Assembly: GCA_022820725.1 (NCBI GenBank)
Contig: JAJEFA010000004.1
Span: forward strand, 1 to 64,000
DNA length: 64,000 bases
Source of the DNA: Candidatus Binatia bacterium
Lineage (GTDB): Bacteria > Desulfobacterota > Binatia > Bin18
Reading direction: 5' to 3'
Numbering within the stretch: the first letter of the stretch is position 1; every line of letters starts with the position of its first letter. The notes below the pieces were generated by a model. That model was not told the origin of the DNA, made no database searches, and worked only from the letters and a program-made list of their open reading frames with translations. The translations under genes and the position numbers were made by a program. Shown piece by piece: positions 8,198-17,122 of this stretch.

Positions 8198-9406
8198 ATG
8201 ACATGGTGGATAGTGTTTCTGAGCGGCGTGCTCTGGGTGCAATCAGCCTGGGCGACGTCGGATATTTCTCCTGCCCTTTTGGGCATGTACCGCAAGACCA
8301 TTGAGATCGAACGTGAACTCTACATTCATGCCGCCCGTTACGGGGTCGACCATCGGCTCGCTCGGGCGGTGATTCTCCAGGAATCGGGCGGGAATGCGGA
8401 GTGGGTTTCTCCAGGCGGCGGTGCCGGGTATTTCCAAATGTCTCCCGGACTCGTCCGTTTACTTGGCAGTCCAACGGATATTGAAGCCGGTATAAAATAC
8501 CTGGCGCAGTTACAAAATCAGTTCACGCGTGAGGACTATGTACTGGCCGCGTATAAGCTCGGTCCTGATCAGATACAAGAAGACGAAGCCATCCACTTCA
8601 AGACGCTGCAATACGTGGTGAGCATTGGGTATTATAAATCCGTTTTACAGGAATATGAGCCCGAAGTGCGGCGCCGGGCAGAACAGCTCAAGCTCAGAAA
8701 AGTTCAACCCGATGAGTCGTGGGAATCCGTTGCCCAGGCCCTTCAGCTCACGCCCACCATTCTGCGTTTATACAATCCCACGCTGGCGAAGCGTTTTCTC
8801 CAAGGAGGCTCGACCGTTGTCTATCCCATGGAAATACCTGCGGATCTGATCGATGTGGGGGAAAAGCCAGTGTATGTGGTGCGTATTGGAGATACGCCAG
8901 AGTTGCTGGCCAACGTCTTTCAGGTTGATCCGCAGACATTCCGTCAGCAGCATCAGATATGGTATTTACATCCTCTTGCGGCTGGAAAAGAAATCTCTCT
9001 TCCCATATCCCCGACGGCAGTATCAAATAGACGAACGGTAGCGTCCCGGCCGGTACCGAGACCTTCTGCCACAGGGCATGATGCTGGAGAAAGGGAAGAC
9101 GAGCAGGACCTCCGGTATACCGTGCGTCGCGGAGATTCCCTGGAGAGAATCGCTCGGCGTTACGGGACGACGGTGCGTGCTCTGAGGGCAGCAAATGGTC
9201 TGCGTGGGACCCAGATTAATATCGGCGCGGTCCTGCGGATTCCCACCGGCCGGACCGAGACGACGCTCTACCGGGTGCGCTGGGGGGATACCCTGGGAGA
9301 AATTGCTCTCCGCTACAATACCACGGTTGCGACCTTGGTACGGCTCAACAACCTCCGCAGTCACCATATTCAGGCGGGTAAGGTGCTCCGTATCCCCGCG
9401 TCATAA
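8198..9406 (+). CDS. secreted lytic transglycosylase with LysM repeats
   Basis: 402 residues from ATG 8198 (GGAGG upstream); the longer frame to 7994 adds no homology. A signal peptide (about 1-19, ending AWA) leads to an SLT lytic transglycosylase domain with the catalytic-Glu motif ARAVILQESGGNAEWVSPGGGAGYFQMSP and AAYKLGPDQI. C-terminal LysM units follow: one or two divergent copies, plus two clear ones (YTVRRGDSLERIARRYGTTV and YRVRWGDTLGEIALRYNTTV). It cleaves peptidoglycan in the periplasm, with LysM repeats anchoring it to glycan. Family MltD/Slt-like. Confidence 0.9.
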   Translation: MTWWIVFLSGVLWVQSAWATSDISPALLGMYRKTIEIERELYIHAARYGVDHRLARAVILQESGGNAEWVSPGGGAGYFQMSPGLVRLLGSPTDIEAGIKYLAQLQNQFTREDYVLAAYKLGPDQIQEDEAIHFKTLQYVVSIGYYKSVLQEYEPEVRRRAEQLKLRKVQPDESWESVAQALQLTPTILRLYNPTLAKRFLQGGSTVVYPMEIPADLIDVGEKPVYVVRIGDTPELLANVFQVDPQTFRQQHQIWYLHPLAAGKEISLPISPTAVSNRRTVASRPVPRPSATGHDAGEREDEQDLRYTVRRGDSLERIARRYGTTVRALRAANGLRGTQINIGAVLRIPTGRTETTLYRVRWGDTLGEIALRYNTTVATLVRLNNLRSHHIQAGKVLRIPAS

Positions 9407-9432
9407 AGGAGGGAGACAGGGACGATCAGCCT

Positions 9433-10425
9433 TCACCCGGAGGCGTCAAGCCGGGCGGGGTAATCGTCCTCTATGGCTCTGACCGCACGATAGGCAAACT
9501 CGGTGTAAGGAACGGGAATGCCGAGGCGTTGGCCTTCCTTGAAGACGTGCCCGACGGTCTCTTCAATCTCCGTTTTTTTCCCTGCCAGGACATCTTGGAG
9601 CATAGACGGAACAATCTGCGTCCGTCCGCTCCGTGCCACCTGTTGGCCTACCCGCACGAGCATCTGTACTGCCTCGTCGAACGGAGCGTCCCGGAGCATC
9701 TGCTGATCGAACAGGCTCCAGGCCGCATGGTCGGATAGCGGAATGCCGAGGGCATCCGCAACGGCCGCCACTTCTCGAAACATATGGACAGACAGGGTCG
9801 CCAGTTCCGGGCTCGACCAGACCAAATGGACGGGCAGGCGAGTTAGGGCCGCCAGCGGGGCAAAAGGGTTTTGGATGGCTTGTTTCGTCCATTCGATCGA
9901 GTCGATGTTCTCGACTGCGGCCGCCTTGAGCCCGGCGTCAACAAACGTCTGAGCAAGATGATCGACCCGCGTTGAGCGCGTGCCGTCCGGTTCGCCAAAA
10001 AACGTAATCCCATCCAGAGTGTAATGGACCTCGCCATCGTGGACGAGGGTCGCACCGATCATGGTGGTCGCGCCAACGATTTTCTCCGCACCAAAAACGT
10101 GAGCCATCTGGGCGTTCTTCACCACGCCATTCTGAAGTGAGGAAACACTGCCAATCTGAAGATGTTTGACGCTGGCCAAGGCACGCGCCATATCCTTGGT
10201 CTTCACGGTAATCAACAAGACATCGGCTGTGTCGAGGGCGGAAGCATCAGTGTACGCTGGCAGTCGGACCCGAAAGTCGGACAGTCCGGTGACTCGGAGA
10301 CCGTTTCGCTGTATAGCCTGCGCGTGACCTGGTCGGGCAATCATAGCGGTGTCTACCCCATGCCGCGCGAGATGTCCGGCGACAACCGAACCCACACCTC
10401 CAGCTCCGAGAATCACAACCCGCAT
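9433..10425 (-). CDS. ketopantoate reductase family (PanE/ApbA) protein
   Basis: 330 residues. The N-terminal Rossmann fold has MRVVILGAGGVGSVVAGHLARHG; the middle has DVLLITVKTKDM and SLQNGVVKNAQMAHVFG. The C-terminal helical domain has the catalytic lysine region SIEWTKQAIQNPFAPLAALT and MLQDVLAGKKTEIEET. These features are normal for NADPH-dependent 2-dehydropantoate 2-reductases, which make pantoate for coenzyme A. Many PanE paralogues have other 2-ketoacid substrates, so panE itself is not certain. It lies downstream of the unknown gene 10499-11224 on the same strand, 73 bases away. Confidence 0.88.
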   Translation of the reverse strand: MRVVILGAGGVGSVVAGHLARHGVDTAMIARPGHAQAIQRNGLRVTGLSDFRVRLPAYTDASALDTADVLLITVKTKDMARALASVKHLQIGSVSSLQNGVVKNAQMAHVFGAEKIVGATTMIGATLVHDGEVHYTLDGITFFGEPDGTRSTRVDHLAQTFVDAGLKAAAVENIDSIEWTKQAIQNPFAPLAALTRLPVHLVWSSPELATLSVHMFREVAAVADALGIPLSDHAAWSLFDQQMLRDAPFDEAVQMLVRVGQQVARSGRTQIVPSMLQDVLAGKKTEIEETVGHVFKEGQRLGIPVPYTEFAYRAVRAIEDDYPARLDASG

Positions 10426-10498
10426 ATCGACCCTCCCTTTTTATTGGCACGGGATTATGGCGGGTCCGGCTCGATATTGTCAACGAAGGCACGGATGT

Positions 10499-11224
10499 CT
10501 ATGAATACTCCGGGAAGCGGACCCGATACACCCGCGACAGATGGATGAAATATCCCTCTCCCGGCTTCAACGCTGTCAGATTTTCGGACGTGACCTTTCT
10601 TCCGACGGTCTGACTGATCGCCTCGGCCTCAGCTCCTGCTGCGTGCAAGAGCAGTGTTGTTTCGTACCGCCCAAAAACGAGACGGGATGGGTGTAGAAGA
10701 AATTCGACCACCACCATCCCGGTACGCAAGAAGAAGGTGAGCGTGTGCTCCCAGTCGGCAGTCTCTTGGGCACCATCAACGATGAGGAGGGGGGGGAGGG
10801 AAGGTGTTCTACCCAGACCGGCCTGTAGCGTCTGAAGCACCCGCTGAGCGATATCATCCGAAATCGTCCCCTCTGCCGGCAGGGGAATATAGGCTGCGTC
10901 TTCGCGCAGCAGAAGCCGAAAGGGCATTTCGAGTTGCTGACGACCGTGGGCATCCAGACACACCACCACGCCATGTTGACTCGCTTGACGCAGGGCAAGA
11001 CCCAGGCATAACTCGGTCCGGTCGCGCGACTGTCCCCCCAGCACGGCCAAACGGCCGCTGAGGTCGGGCAGCGGAAAGAGACGCTCCTGGACCATGGAGC
11101 GGAGAGCATAGCGTCTCTCCTGTTGCGGGGAAAGCTGATCAACTCCCGCTCCCGCCCCATCTCCTCCCCTACTCAGACCGTGTCGAAGCGCGTATAAGGT
11201 TGAGCATGTCAATGGTGCGCTCAT
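10499..11224 (-). CDS. unknown protein, possible degenerate RecA-like fold
   Basis: 241 residues from ATG 11224 (AGGAAAA upstream); the frame is open to 11854, but that part is in the shadow of two + strand genes. I do not recognise it. The pattern LAVLGGQSRDRTELCLGLALR (a Walker-A-like loop without its lysine), then VVVCLDA and LPPLLIVDGAQE (Walker-B-like), resembles a RecA/KaiC-type P-loop fold that has lost nucleotide binding. Its 5' end overlaps the divergent gene at 11200 by 25 bases, so a later start is possible. It is upstream of the PanE-like gene. Confidence 0.5.
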   Translation of the reverse strand: MSAPLTCSTLYALRHGLSRGGDGAGAGVDQLSPQQERRYALRSMVQERLFPLPDLSGRLAVLGGQSRDRTELCLGLALRQASQHGVVVCLDAHGRQQLEMPFRLLLREDAAYIPLPAEGTISDDIAQRVLQTLQAGLGRTPSLPPLLIVDGAQETADWEHTLTFFLRTGMVVVEFLLHPSRLVFGRYETTLLLHAAGAEAEAISQTVGRKVTSENLTALKPGEGYFIHLSRVYRVRFPEYS

Positions 11225-11658
11225 ACAAAGGCGTTTTCCTGGTGATAGGCCTTCTGACCATAGGCGTGGTGGCGGTGACGATGACCTATCGCCATCGCAT
11301 CCAACCCAAAGAGACAGTGCAGAGTGTCCTGCAAGCCCGCGGGATGCCCGCGGCAAAACGGGGAATGCGACTTTCCCAAGCCGGCCGCCAGCTTTTACCA
11401 CCCGACGAGCGGACCGAAATGGATGCGCTCTATGCCGAGGCCCTCCGGTCGTTACCCGAGCGGGAGCGACTGCAATTGGAGGAGCTGAGAAAGCAAGGTG
11501 CCCAGTCCAGCGGGCGGGAGGTGACGGAGATGGGCCGGTTGATCCAAAAGGCGCTACGGGCGTTGCCGGCGGAAAAAAATCAACGCCTGTTTGCTTTGGT
11601 TGAAAAGGCGGTTGCCCTCCAACTGGCAAAACAACAAGCCGCTCCCCAGCCGAAGTAA
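11200..11658 (+). CDS. unknown membrane-anchored protein
   Basis: 152 residues. One N-terminal hydrophobic segment (GVFLVIGLLTIGVVAVTMTY, about 8-27) anchors a highly charged helical domain. The helical part contains repeated ALRSLPERERLQLEEL and ALRALPAEKNQRLFAL heptad-like segments, suggesting a coiled coil in the periplasm. No family is recognised. Six bases separate it from the next gene, so 11200, 11664 and 12149 form a probable operon. GTG 11215 is an alternative start. Confidence 0.6.
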   Translation: MSMSMVRSYKGVFLVIGLLTIGVVAVTMTYRHRIQPKETVQSVLQARGMPAAKRGMRLSQAGRQLLPPDERTEMDALYAEALRSLPERERLQLEELRKQGAQSSGREVTEMGRLIQKALRALPAEKNQRLFALVEKAVALQLAKQQAAPQPK

Positions 11659-11663
11659 GGGAT

Positions 11664-12152
11664 ATGTCGCTCTCAGCCTCCCTTGCCGCCGCCCGCCTGC
11701 TGTGTCTGTTCGTCTGTCTGGTCTGGCCCACCTCAGTTGCTGGCATCCGATCCGACGCCACGACGCTGTTCGGGATTGAAGGTTTTCGGGTGGCTATTAT
11801 GACCGTTAGCCCTTCGGCACGGAGACTGGGATTTTCAGAAACACAGCTCCACACGCTGGCTGCTACTCACCTACGCCGCAACGCGCTGACGGTTGGGGAT
11901 TTCCCAGCCGTGCTGAATATCTCACTCCGGGTCGTGGAACACCCGGCCTCCGTGTTGGCCTATTCGCTCGAACTGCAAGTGCAACAAGTCGTCCATTTAA
12001 AGCGAACGGAGCAGGTCCACTTAATGGCCCCAACCTGGACGGAAGGGACGCTAACCATGGTACCGCGAGCAGGGCTGAGACGGAGCGTTGAAAGCGCCCT
12101 GGCTGAACTCTTTGATTCGTTGGGTCGGGATTATCGCCTGGTCAACTCATGA
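11664..12152 (+). CDS. unknown secreted protein
   Basis: 162 residues. A signal peptide (about 1-26, ending SVAG) precedes a compact mixed alpha/beta domain: LFGIEGFRVAIMTVSP, LHTLAATHLRRNALTVGD, AVLNISLRVVEH, and VHLMAPTWTEGTLTMVPRAGLRRSVESALAELFDSL. The layout resembles small periplasmic domains that help assemble secreted proteins, but no named family is recognised. Its stop codon overlaps the start of the FGE-like gene (ATGA), so translation is coupled. Confidence 0.6.
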   Translation: MSLSASLAAARLLCLFVCLVWPTSVAGIRSDATTLFGIEGFRVAIMTVSPSARRLGFSETQLHTLAATHLRRNALTVGDFPAVLNISLRVVEHPASVLAYSLELQVQQVVHLKRTEQVHLMAPTWTEGTLTMVPRAGLRRSVESALAELFDSLGRDYRLVNS

Positions 12153-12874
12153 AGCCTATCGTCAACTCAAAAGACAGTAGCCTGCTCGTCCGCATCCCTG
12201 CGGGTGAGTATTGTATGGGAAGCGAGAGCGGGACGCCGCCCGAACGTCCGGCCCACCGGGTCTCGTTGGGGAGTTTTTATCTTGCCCAATATCCAGTGAC
12301 GAATGCTCAGTATCGGCAATTTGTTCTCGATACCGGCCATCGTGTTCCCTATCTCGATGATGCCCGGGTGGAGCGCGAGAATTGGGACCCAGAGCGAAAC
12401 GTACCGCCAGCGGGGCGAGAAGACCATCCGGTGGTCTTGGTGAGTTGGCATGATGCCCAGGCCTATTGTGCCTGGGCCGGGGGACGGATACCAACCGAGG
12501 CCGAATGGGAAAGCGCGGCCCGTGGCGGGTTAGCCGACAAGCCCTATCCGTGGGGCGATGGGATCAACCGGGAGCTGGCAAATTATGATAATCGGGCCGG
12601 GACCACTCCGGTCGGGAGCTATCCGCCCAATCCCTATGGCCTGTATGACATGGCCGGTAACGTCTGGGAGTGGGTGGCTGACTGGTACGACCCACGGTAT
12701 TACGCGATCTCCCCGACCGAAGACCCACAGGGTCCGGCAGCTGGAACGGTCAAGGTGTTGCGCGGAGGAGCCTGGCTGCTCTTCCCCGAGTTTTGCCGGG
12801 TGTCCCACCGCTTCCGCAACAACCCCAATTTTCGCTTCAATCTGATTGGCTTTCGTCTGGCGAAATCGGCCTGA
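12149..12874 (+). CDS. formylglycine-generating-enzyme-like (SUMF1/EgtB/PvdO fold) protein
   Basis: 241 residues with the full sulfatase-modifying-factor fold: RIPAGEYCMGSESGTPPERPAHRVSLGSFYLAQYPVTNAQYRQFV, then GGRIPTEAEWESAARGG, YPWGD, GLYDMAGNVWEWVADWYD and VLRGGAWLLFPEFCRVSHRFR...GFRLA. Oxygen-dependent FGE uses two cysteines about five residues apart in the segment after RGG. Here only the second (EFC) is present and the first is a hydrophobic residue, so sulfatase activation is unlikely. No signal peptide is visible. The last 38 bases overlap the convergent qhpG. Alternatives are an iron oxygenase of the EgtB/PvdO kind or a non-catalytic binding protein. Confidence 0.85.
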   Translation: MKPIVNSKDSSLLVRIPAGEYCMGSESGTPPERPAHRVSLGSFYLAQYPVTNAQYRQFVLDTGHRVPYLDDARVERENWDPERNVPPAGREDHPVVLVSWHDAQAYCAWAGGRIPTEAEWESAARGGLADKPYPWGDGINRELANYDNRAGTTPVGSYPPNPYGLYDMAGNVWEWVADWYDPRYYAISPTEDPQGPAAGTVKVLRGGAWLLFPEFCRVSHRFRNNPNFRFNLIGFRLAKSA

Positions 12875-14330
12875 GCAGGCCTTCTTGATACAACTGGGCC
12901 AGAACCTGACGGACCTGGGCAGGCGAGTTCCGCCGTCCGTCGGGGTGACGCTGATAGGCCTCCAGAATATCCGGAACGGCGCACTGTGTCTGCACGTAAC
13001 GTAGCAGGGTCGGGACATTGACTCCGGACAGAAAGCGCAGGCCGCGCGGGTAACGCGGGGTCACAACTGCGGGCCGGAGCTCCACATACGAGCCTTCGAT
13101 CACAGGTTTCTCCTGAATACGCAGGTCAGGCATTACCATCAAGTGTGAAACCGGCTGTGAATCAAACGGAGAAAAGGCCGCGGACGGTTGCTGCGGAGCG
13201 GCGGGATCCGCATCGGGTTCAAGGCGCAGGCAACGGTACTGCCAAAAGGGACGGTCCGGCCAGCGGCCTTCTTCCGCGTAATAACGGGCCGATTGCTGAT
13301 AGTGGCTGTCATACGTGTCCCGCTGACCGGCTTCGTACAGCTCGGCGGCCTGGGACCGCATGGCGGGCCGCTGGAGTATGGTGTTGACAACCACAGCGCC
13401 GGTAATGGCGGATGCCATGGCTTTCCGGACTCCCTCTGAGGACAAGGGATCAATGAACAGGCCGGCGTCACCGACGAGGAGAGTGCGACCGGCGACAAAC
13501 TGCCGGGCGGTGTACAGGCTGGCATCAAAGACCTGAGGTGGGTGGGGGAGGTGTGCGTCAGCTAGAAAGCCCGGGACATAGATCGCCTTACGAAGTTCAT
13601 CGATATAAAAGCGCTGCAGTCCGGCCCGCTTTATGGTGCGGCTGTGGCGCCAGTCAACCAGCAACGTGACATTCCGCTCGCCCGTGTGCAGCGGGACTGA
13701 CCAGACCATGCCGTCCTCATAGGCTTCAAGCAGGGTGTTAGCGAAGTCTACGCCGGGTGGATTCGCCGCGTTTTGCCAATAGCCCGTCAGGGCCAGGGTC
13801 TGAAAGACGCTGTCCCGTTGGCGCAAGTGCTGGCGGGCATATATGCCCGCGTGGCCGGTCGCATCAACACAGAAGGTGGCCCGAATGCGTTCCCCCGAAC
13901 CATAGCGGACGGTCACGCCGTGCTCCCCGTCAGGCCGAACATCTCGCACCGGCTGTCCTTCCATAACTTGGACACCGGCTTGGCGGGCATGATTAAGCAG
14001 AATCAGGTCAAAATCGGCGCGCACAGACTGAAAACCGCGCCAGTGTTGATCCGAACTGTAATGCGCGGTGCGTGGCAGGGATGAGCCCCAACACACGCTG
14101 TGACCAGCCATACGCAGAAAGCCGGCCTGTTCCACCTGGGTTCGAACGCCTAGAAAGTCGAGCAAGGGAAGGATGCTCGGTGTCAGGGATTCCCCAATCT
14201 GGTGTCGTGGAAAACGGCGTTTCTCGATAAGCACGACACGATAGCCGAAGCCTGCGAGTTGGTGGGCGATGGTCGCACCGGCTGGACCGCCGCCAGCAAC
14301 CACGATGTCTGCTGCGGAAGGGAGTGTCAC
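12837..14330 (-). CDS. qhpG: FAD-dependent monooxygenase, QhpG-like (CTQ Trp hydroxylase)
   Basis: 497 residues from a GTG. N-terminal dinucleotide motif GGGPAG at residues 13-18, then the halogenase/monooxygenase signature IGESLTPSILPLLDFLG and the second FAD motif VGDAGLFIDPLSSEGVRKA. In QHNDH biogenesis QhpG is the flavoprotein that hydroxylates the gamma-subunit tryptophan after QhpD has made the thioether bridges, starting cysteine tryptophylquinone formation. The assignment rests on this fold together with the location: qhpF, qhpE, qhpA, qhpD, qhpC and qhpB follow within 8 kb. The lysine of Trp halogenases was not seen. It is divergent from qhpF across 147 bases. Confidence 0.82.
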   Translation of the reverse strand: MTLPSAADIVVAGGGPAGATIAHQLAGFGYRVVLIEKRRFPRHQIGESLTPSILPLLDFLGVRTQVEQAGFLRMAGHSVCWGSSLPRTAHYSSDQHWRGFQSVRADFDLILLNHARQAGVQVMEGQPVRDVRPDGEHGVTVRYGSGERIRATFCVDATGHAGIYARQHLRQRDSVFQTLALTGYWQNAANPPGVDFANTLLEAYEDGMVWSVPLHTGERNVTLLVDWRHSRTIKRAGLQRFYIDELRKAIYVPGFLADAHLPHPPQVFDASLYTARQFVAGRTLLVGDAGLFIDPLSSEGVRKAMASAITGAVVVNTILQRPAMRSQAAELYEAGQRDTYDSHYQQSARYYAEEGRWPDRPFWQYRCLRLEPDADPAAPQQPSAAFSPFDSQPVSHLMVMPDLRIQEKPVIEGSYVELRPAVVTPRYPRGLRFLSGVNVPTLLRYVQTQCAVPDILEAYQRHPDGRRNSPAQVRQVLAQLYQEGLLRPISPDESQSD

Positions 14331-14477
14331 GTCAGACTGCCAATAGGGAATCGTGAGATTATTACCCGGAGCTTATGCCGTCGAATCGGGAAGAGCAACA
14401 CGAGAGTCGTGTCTATTTCGTCTCAGGCCAAGCTGCTGTACAGTCGGCTTGGTATTCGCTCTCTCAGGCCTGTCGTT

Positions 14478-16217
14478 ATGCGCATTGCCTCGGTACTCTC
14501 TCGTTTCTATCGGCTGTCGCCCTTTGTGAAGCCGTATGTGCGTAGAATCGGCTTCGTCTTTCTCCTGTCCTCCTTTGGCACCGTTCTCGGTCTACTCTGG
14601 CCACTGTTCACCAAAATCCTGATTGACGATGTTTTGCTCGCGCGCAACGTGTCGCTCTTGGTGACGCTGTGCGGGATCATGTTGGGTGTCACGCTGCTCG
14701 GTTATGGGGTTGGGGCGGTCAACCGTTATCTCTATACCCAGGTTACGGCACGCGTTTTATTTGCGCTCAGACAGCACCTCTTCGCCCATTTGCAGAAACT
14801 CTCTCTCCGTTTCCATACTCAGGTCAAAGTCGGCGACCTCCTGTCGCGCCTGAATACCGATATTGCCGAGATTCAGTCCGTCCTCACCGATGCGGCCTTT
14901 ACTTTTGTCACCAATATCTTCGTCCTGCTGGCAACCGTGGGATTTCTCATCTGGCTCAACTGGCGGCTCTTTCTGGTCAGCCTGCTCGTCATTCCCCTGC
15001 AAATATATGGGGTGCGCAAAATCCAGCCGTATATGGTTGAGGAAACCCGCAAGGTGAGAGAGTTGAACGCCTCGATTTCCGCCTTTCTGGTTGAGTCCTT
15101 ATCGGCCATCAAATTCGTCAAACAGTTTGGTGCGGAGCCTACCCAGCTGGGACGCTTGGGCCGACTGGGCCAACGCTTTGTTGCACTGGTGACGCGGTTT
15201 GAAATGATCGGCTATATCGCTAGCACGACCGCGACGGCCACGACGTTTCTGGGCAGTACCCTGGTCACCCTATACGGGGGCTATCTGGTGATTGAGGGCC
15301 AGATGAGCATTGGCAGTCTGGTTGCCTTCGCAGCCTACCAGTCCCGCGCCTTCAGCCCTATTCAGGTTCTGATGGACCTGTATTTGCGTATCGAGCGGGC
15401 CGGCGTGTCCGTGGACCGGGTGTTCGAGTTTCTGGATATCGGGCAGGAGTATACCGAGCCGTCCGGCGGGACTTTACGCCCTGAAGACCTACGGGGCGAG
15501 ATCGAATTTCGTGACGTGTCTTTTGGCTACCAGACGAACACTCCGGCCAGTCAGCCGGTGTTGCGGCGGGTGAATTTGCGGGTGGAGGCCGGGCAGCGCC
15601 TGACCGTTCTGGGGCCGAGCGGAACGGGCAAGTCCACGCTCGTCGACCTCCTGATACGGCTGTATGAGCCCCAGGCCGGGACCATCTGCCTGGACGGTCA
15701 TGACGTGAGGGAGTTGGACCTGGTATGGCTACGTCAACATGTGGTCGTCATCGGCCACGAGCCCTTTCTATTTCACGCCTCGATTCTGGAAAACGTGTCG
15801 TACGCCAGCCCGGAGGCAAGCCGCGAAGAGATCGTTGCGGCGGTCACAGCAGTTGGCCTGCACGAGTATGTGACCACGTTGCCTGACGGTTACGAGACCA
15901 CTGTGGGCGAACGGGGCACGCGCCTGTCGGCCGGACAGCGTCAGCGCATTGCCCTGGCCCGCGCCCTGCTCAAAAAGCCCCGGATTCTGGTACTGGACGA
16001 AGCCCTGTCCGGCCTTGATGTCGAAAGCGAAGCCGACCTCCGTCAGACCTTGTCTGCGGTGATGCAAGGCTGCACGACACTCGTGGTGACCCATCGGTTG
16101 AGCTCACTCCACGCCGACGATGCGGTTGTCGTGCTTAAGCACGGCGCGGTCGAGTGGCAGGGAACTTACCGGGAACTGACCCGAACGCCCGATATCCTAC
16201 AGGCCGCCACCGGGTAG
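14478..16217 (+). CDS. qhpF: ABC transporter, QhpF-like peptide exporter
   Basis: 579 residues, a fused half-transporter. Residues about 1-320 hold six membrane helices of the type-1 exporter fold (SSFGTVLGLLWPLFTKILIDDVLL, then RVLFALRQHLFAHLQKLSLRFH). The C-terminal ATPase has Walker A GPSGTGKST, the signature RLSAGQRQRIALARALL, Walker B ILVLDEALSGLD and the H-loop VVTHRL. In the qhp system QhpF exports the processed, crosslinked gamma subunit to the periplasm. There is no N-terminal C39 peptidase domain; leader removal is done by the separate QhpE. The frame extends upstream to 14202, but ATG 14478 gives the usual family length. Confidence 0.87.
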   Translation: MRIASVLSRFYRLSPFVKPYVRRIGFVFLLSSFGTVLGLLWPLFTKILIDDVLLARNVSLLVTLCGIMLGVTLLGYGVGAVNRYLYTQVTARVLFALRQHLFAHLQKLSLRFHTQVKVGDLLSRLNTDIAEIQSVLTDAAFTFVTNIFVLLATVGFLIWLNWRLFLVSLLVIPLQIYGVRKIQPYMVEETRKVRELNASISAFLVESLSAIKFVKQFGAEPTQLGRLGRLGQRFVALVTRFEMIGYIASTTATATTFLGSTLVTLYGGYLVIEGQMSIGSLVAFAAYQSRAFSPIQVLMDLYLRIERAGVSVDRVFEFLDIGQEYTEPSGGTLRPEDLRGEIEFRDVSFGYQTNTPASQPVLRRVNLRVEAGQRLTVLGPSGTGKSTLVDLLIRLYEPQAGTICLDGHDVRELDLVWLRQHVVVIGHEPFLFHASILENVSYASPEASREEIVAAVTAVGLHEYVTTLPDGYETTVGERGTRLSAGQRQRIALARALLKKPRILVLDEALSGLDVESEADLRQTLSAVMQGCTTLVVTHRLSSLHADDAVVVLKHGAVEWQGTYRELTRTPDILQAATG

Positions 16218-16239
16218 TGTTCGTATTTTTCTCGCCCCA

Positions 16240-16953
16240 TTATGTCCGACTCGTCTGTTGGAGATAGGTCCGGGCGGTTTCTGGCGTCAGGTCTGGGTGG
16301 CGCTCGGCCCGGAGGGCGAGCGTAGCGGCAATATGCGCTGAGGCAAAACTATGGCCGTAAAAGTTCTGCGTCTGGGCCGGGCCGGGCAGGGGGCGTGGAT
16401 AGGGATGGGCACGAAAGGGAACCGGGCTGTCTGTGAGGGCGCGGTATTCGTCCCACGCGCAGCTTTCATCCGCGGCCACGCCTATGACGCCGGGTAAGGT
16501 TGCGGGTAACACATCCGAGCGGTCCGGGGGAGAAGACGCAATCAGGATGAGCTTTGCTTCTTGTGCCTGGGCGACTAGAGCCGAGAGCGGCTGGCGATGC
16601 TGCGCGTTAATCATTCCCAGACTCAGACTGATGATTTTCATGCGCTGTCCAATGGCCCAGCCCAAGGCCGCTTCCAGAACCGGAAATGAAGTGGCCAGAT
16701 GGTCCGTAAAAATCTTAACCGCGTAGAGCTCGACTTGGGGAGCTTTGGCACGGACCACCCCGGCGAGGGCGGTCCCGTGCCCGATGTGATCGGGGTACTC
16801 CGGGCTGGTCTGGACCTCGTTCTCCTCGTTCAAGAAAAAATGGATGCCGCCCGCGACGCTGCCAACATGCGAATGCTGGGCATTCACCCCGCTGTCGATA
16901 AGCGCGACTTTAACCCCCGCCCCGGTCGGCGCCCCGTCCCTGTCCTGACCCAT
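16240..16953 (-). CDS. qhpE: subtilisin-like serine protease, QhpE-like leader peptidase
   Basis: 237 residues with no signal peptide, so cytosolic. Subtilase triad: Asp20 in VALIDSGVN, His59 in HIGHGTALAG, and Ser202 in GHSFASAHIAA, where the usual GTS is GHS. Length and location match QhpE, the cytoplasmic protease that cuts the leader from the thioether-bridged gamma subunit before export. It is convergent with qhpF (22 bases between stops) and divergent from qhpA. ATG 16953 was preferred over a TTG at 16983 because AAGGGA lies just upstream. The GHS substitution next to the nucleophile fits a protease adapted to one substrate. Confidence 0.82.
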   Translation of the reverse strand: MGQDRDGAPTGAGVKVALIDSGVNAQHSHVGSVAGGIHFFLNEENEVQTSPEYPDHIGHGTALAGVVRAKAPQVELYAVKIFTDHLATSFPVLEAALGWAIGQRMKIISLSLGMINAQHRQPLSALVAQAQEAKLILIASSPPDRSDVLPATLPGVIGVAADESCAWDEYRALTDSPVPFRAHPYPRPLPGPAQTQNFYGHSFASAHIAATLALRAERHPDLTPETARTYLQQTSRT

Positions 16954-17038
16954 GCCTTGTCCCTTGTAAACAAAGCATACCAAATATGCCCGTTTATGCG
17001 AGGGAGAAAATGGTATCTATAACTCCGGTTCTTTCCAT

Positions 17039-17066
17039 TTGACTCTCACTCAGAGAGGTATAGAAT
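17039..17066 (+). promoter_or_regulatory. sigma70-type promoter for qhpADCB
   Basis: TTGACT (17039-17044) and TAGAAT (17061-17066) are separated by 16 bases. They lie 57 bases before the qhpA start, in the divergent qhpE-qhpA spacer. Found by eye only. Confidence 0.4.
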
Positions 17067-17122
17067 CCGGCTACTGCGTCAGAGATGGAGACCAGTGTTT
17101 CAGCCTGGAGGAGAGGACAGGT

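Noticed and set aside
12149..12874. True formylglycine-generating enzyme for a sulfatase
   Set aside because: Only one of the two catalytic cysteines is present, and no sulfatase gene is near.
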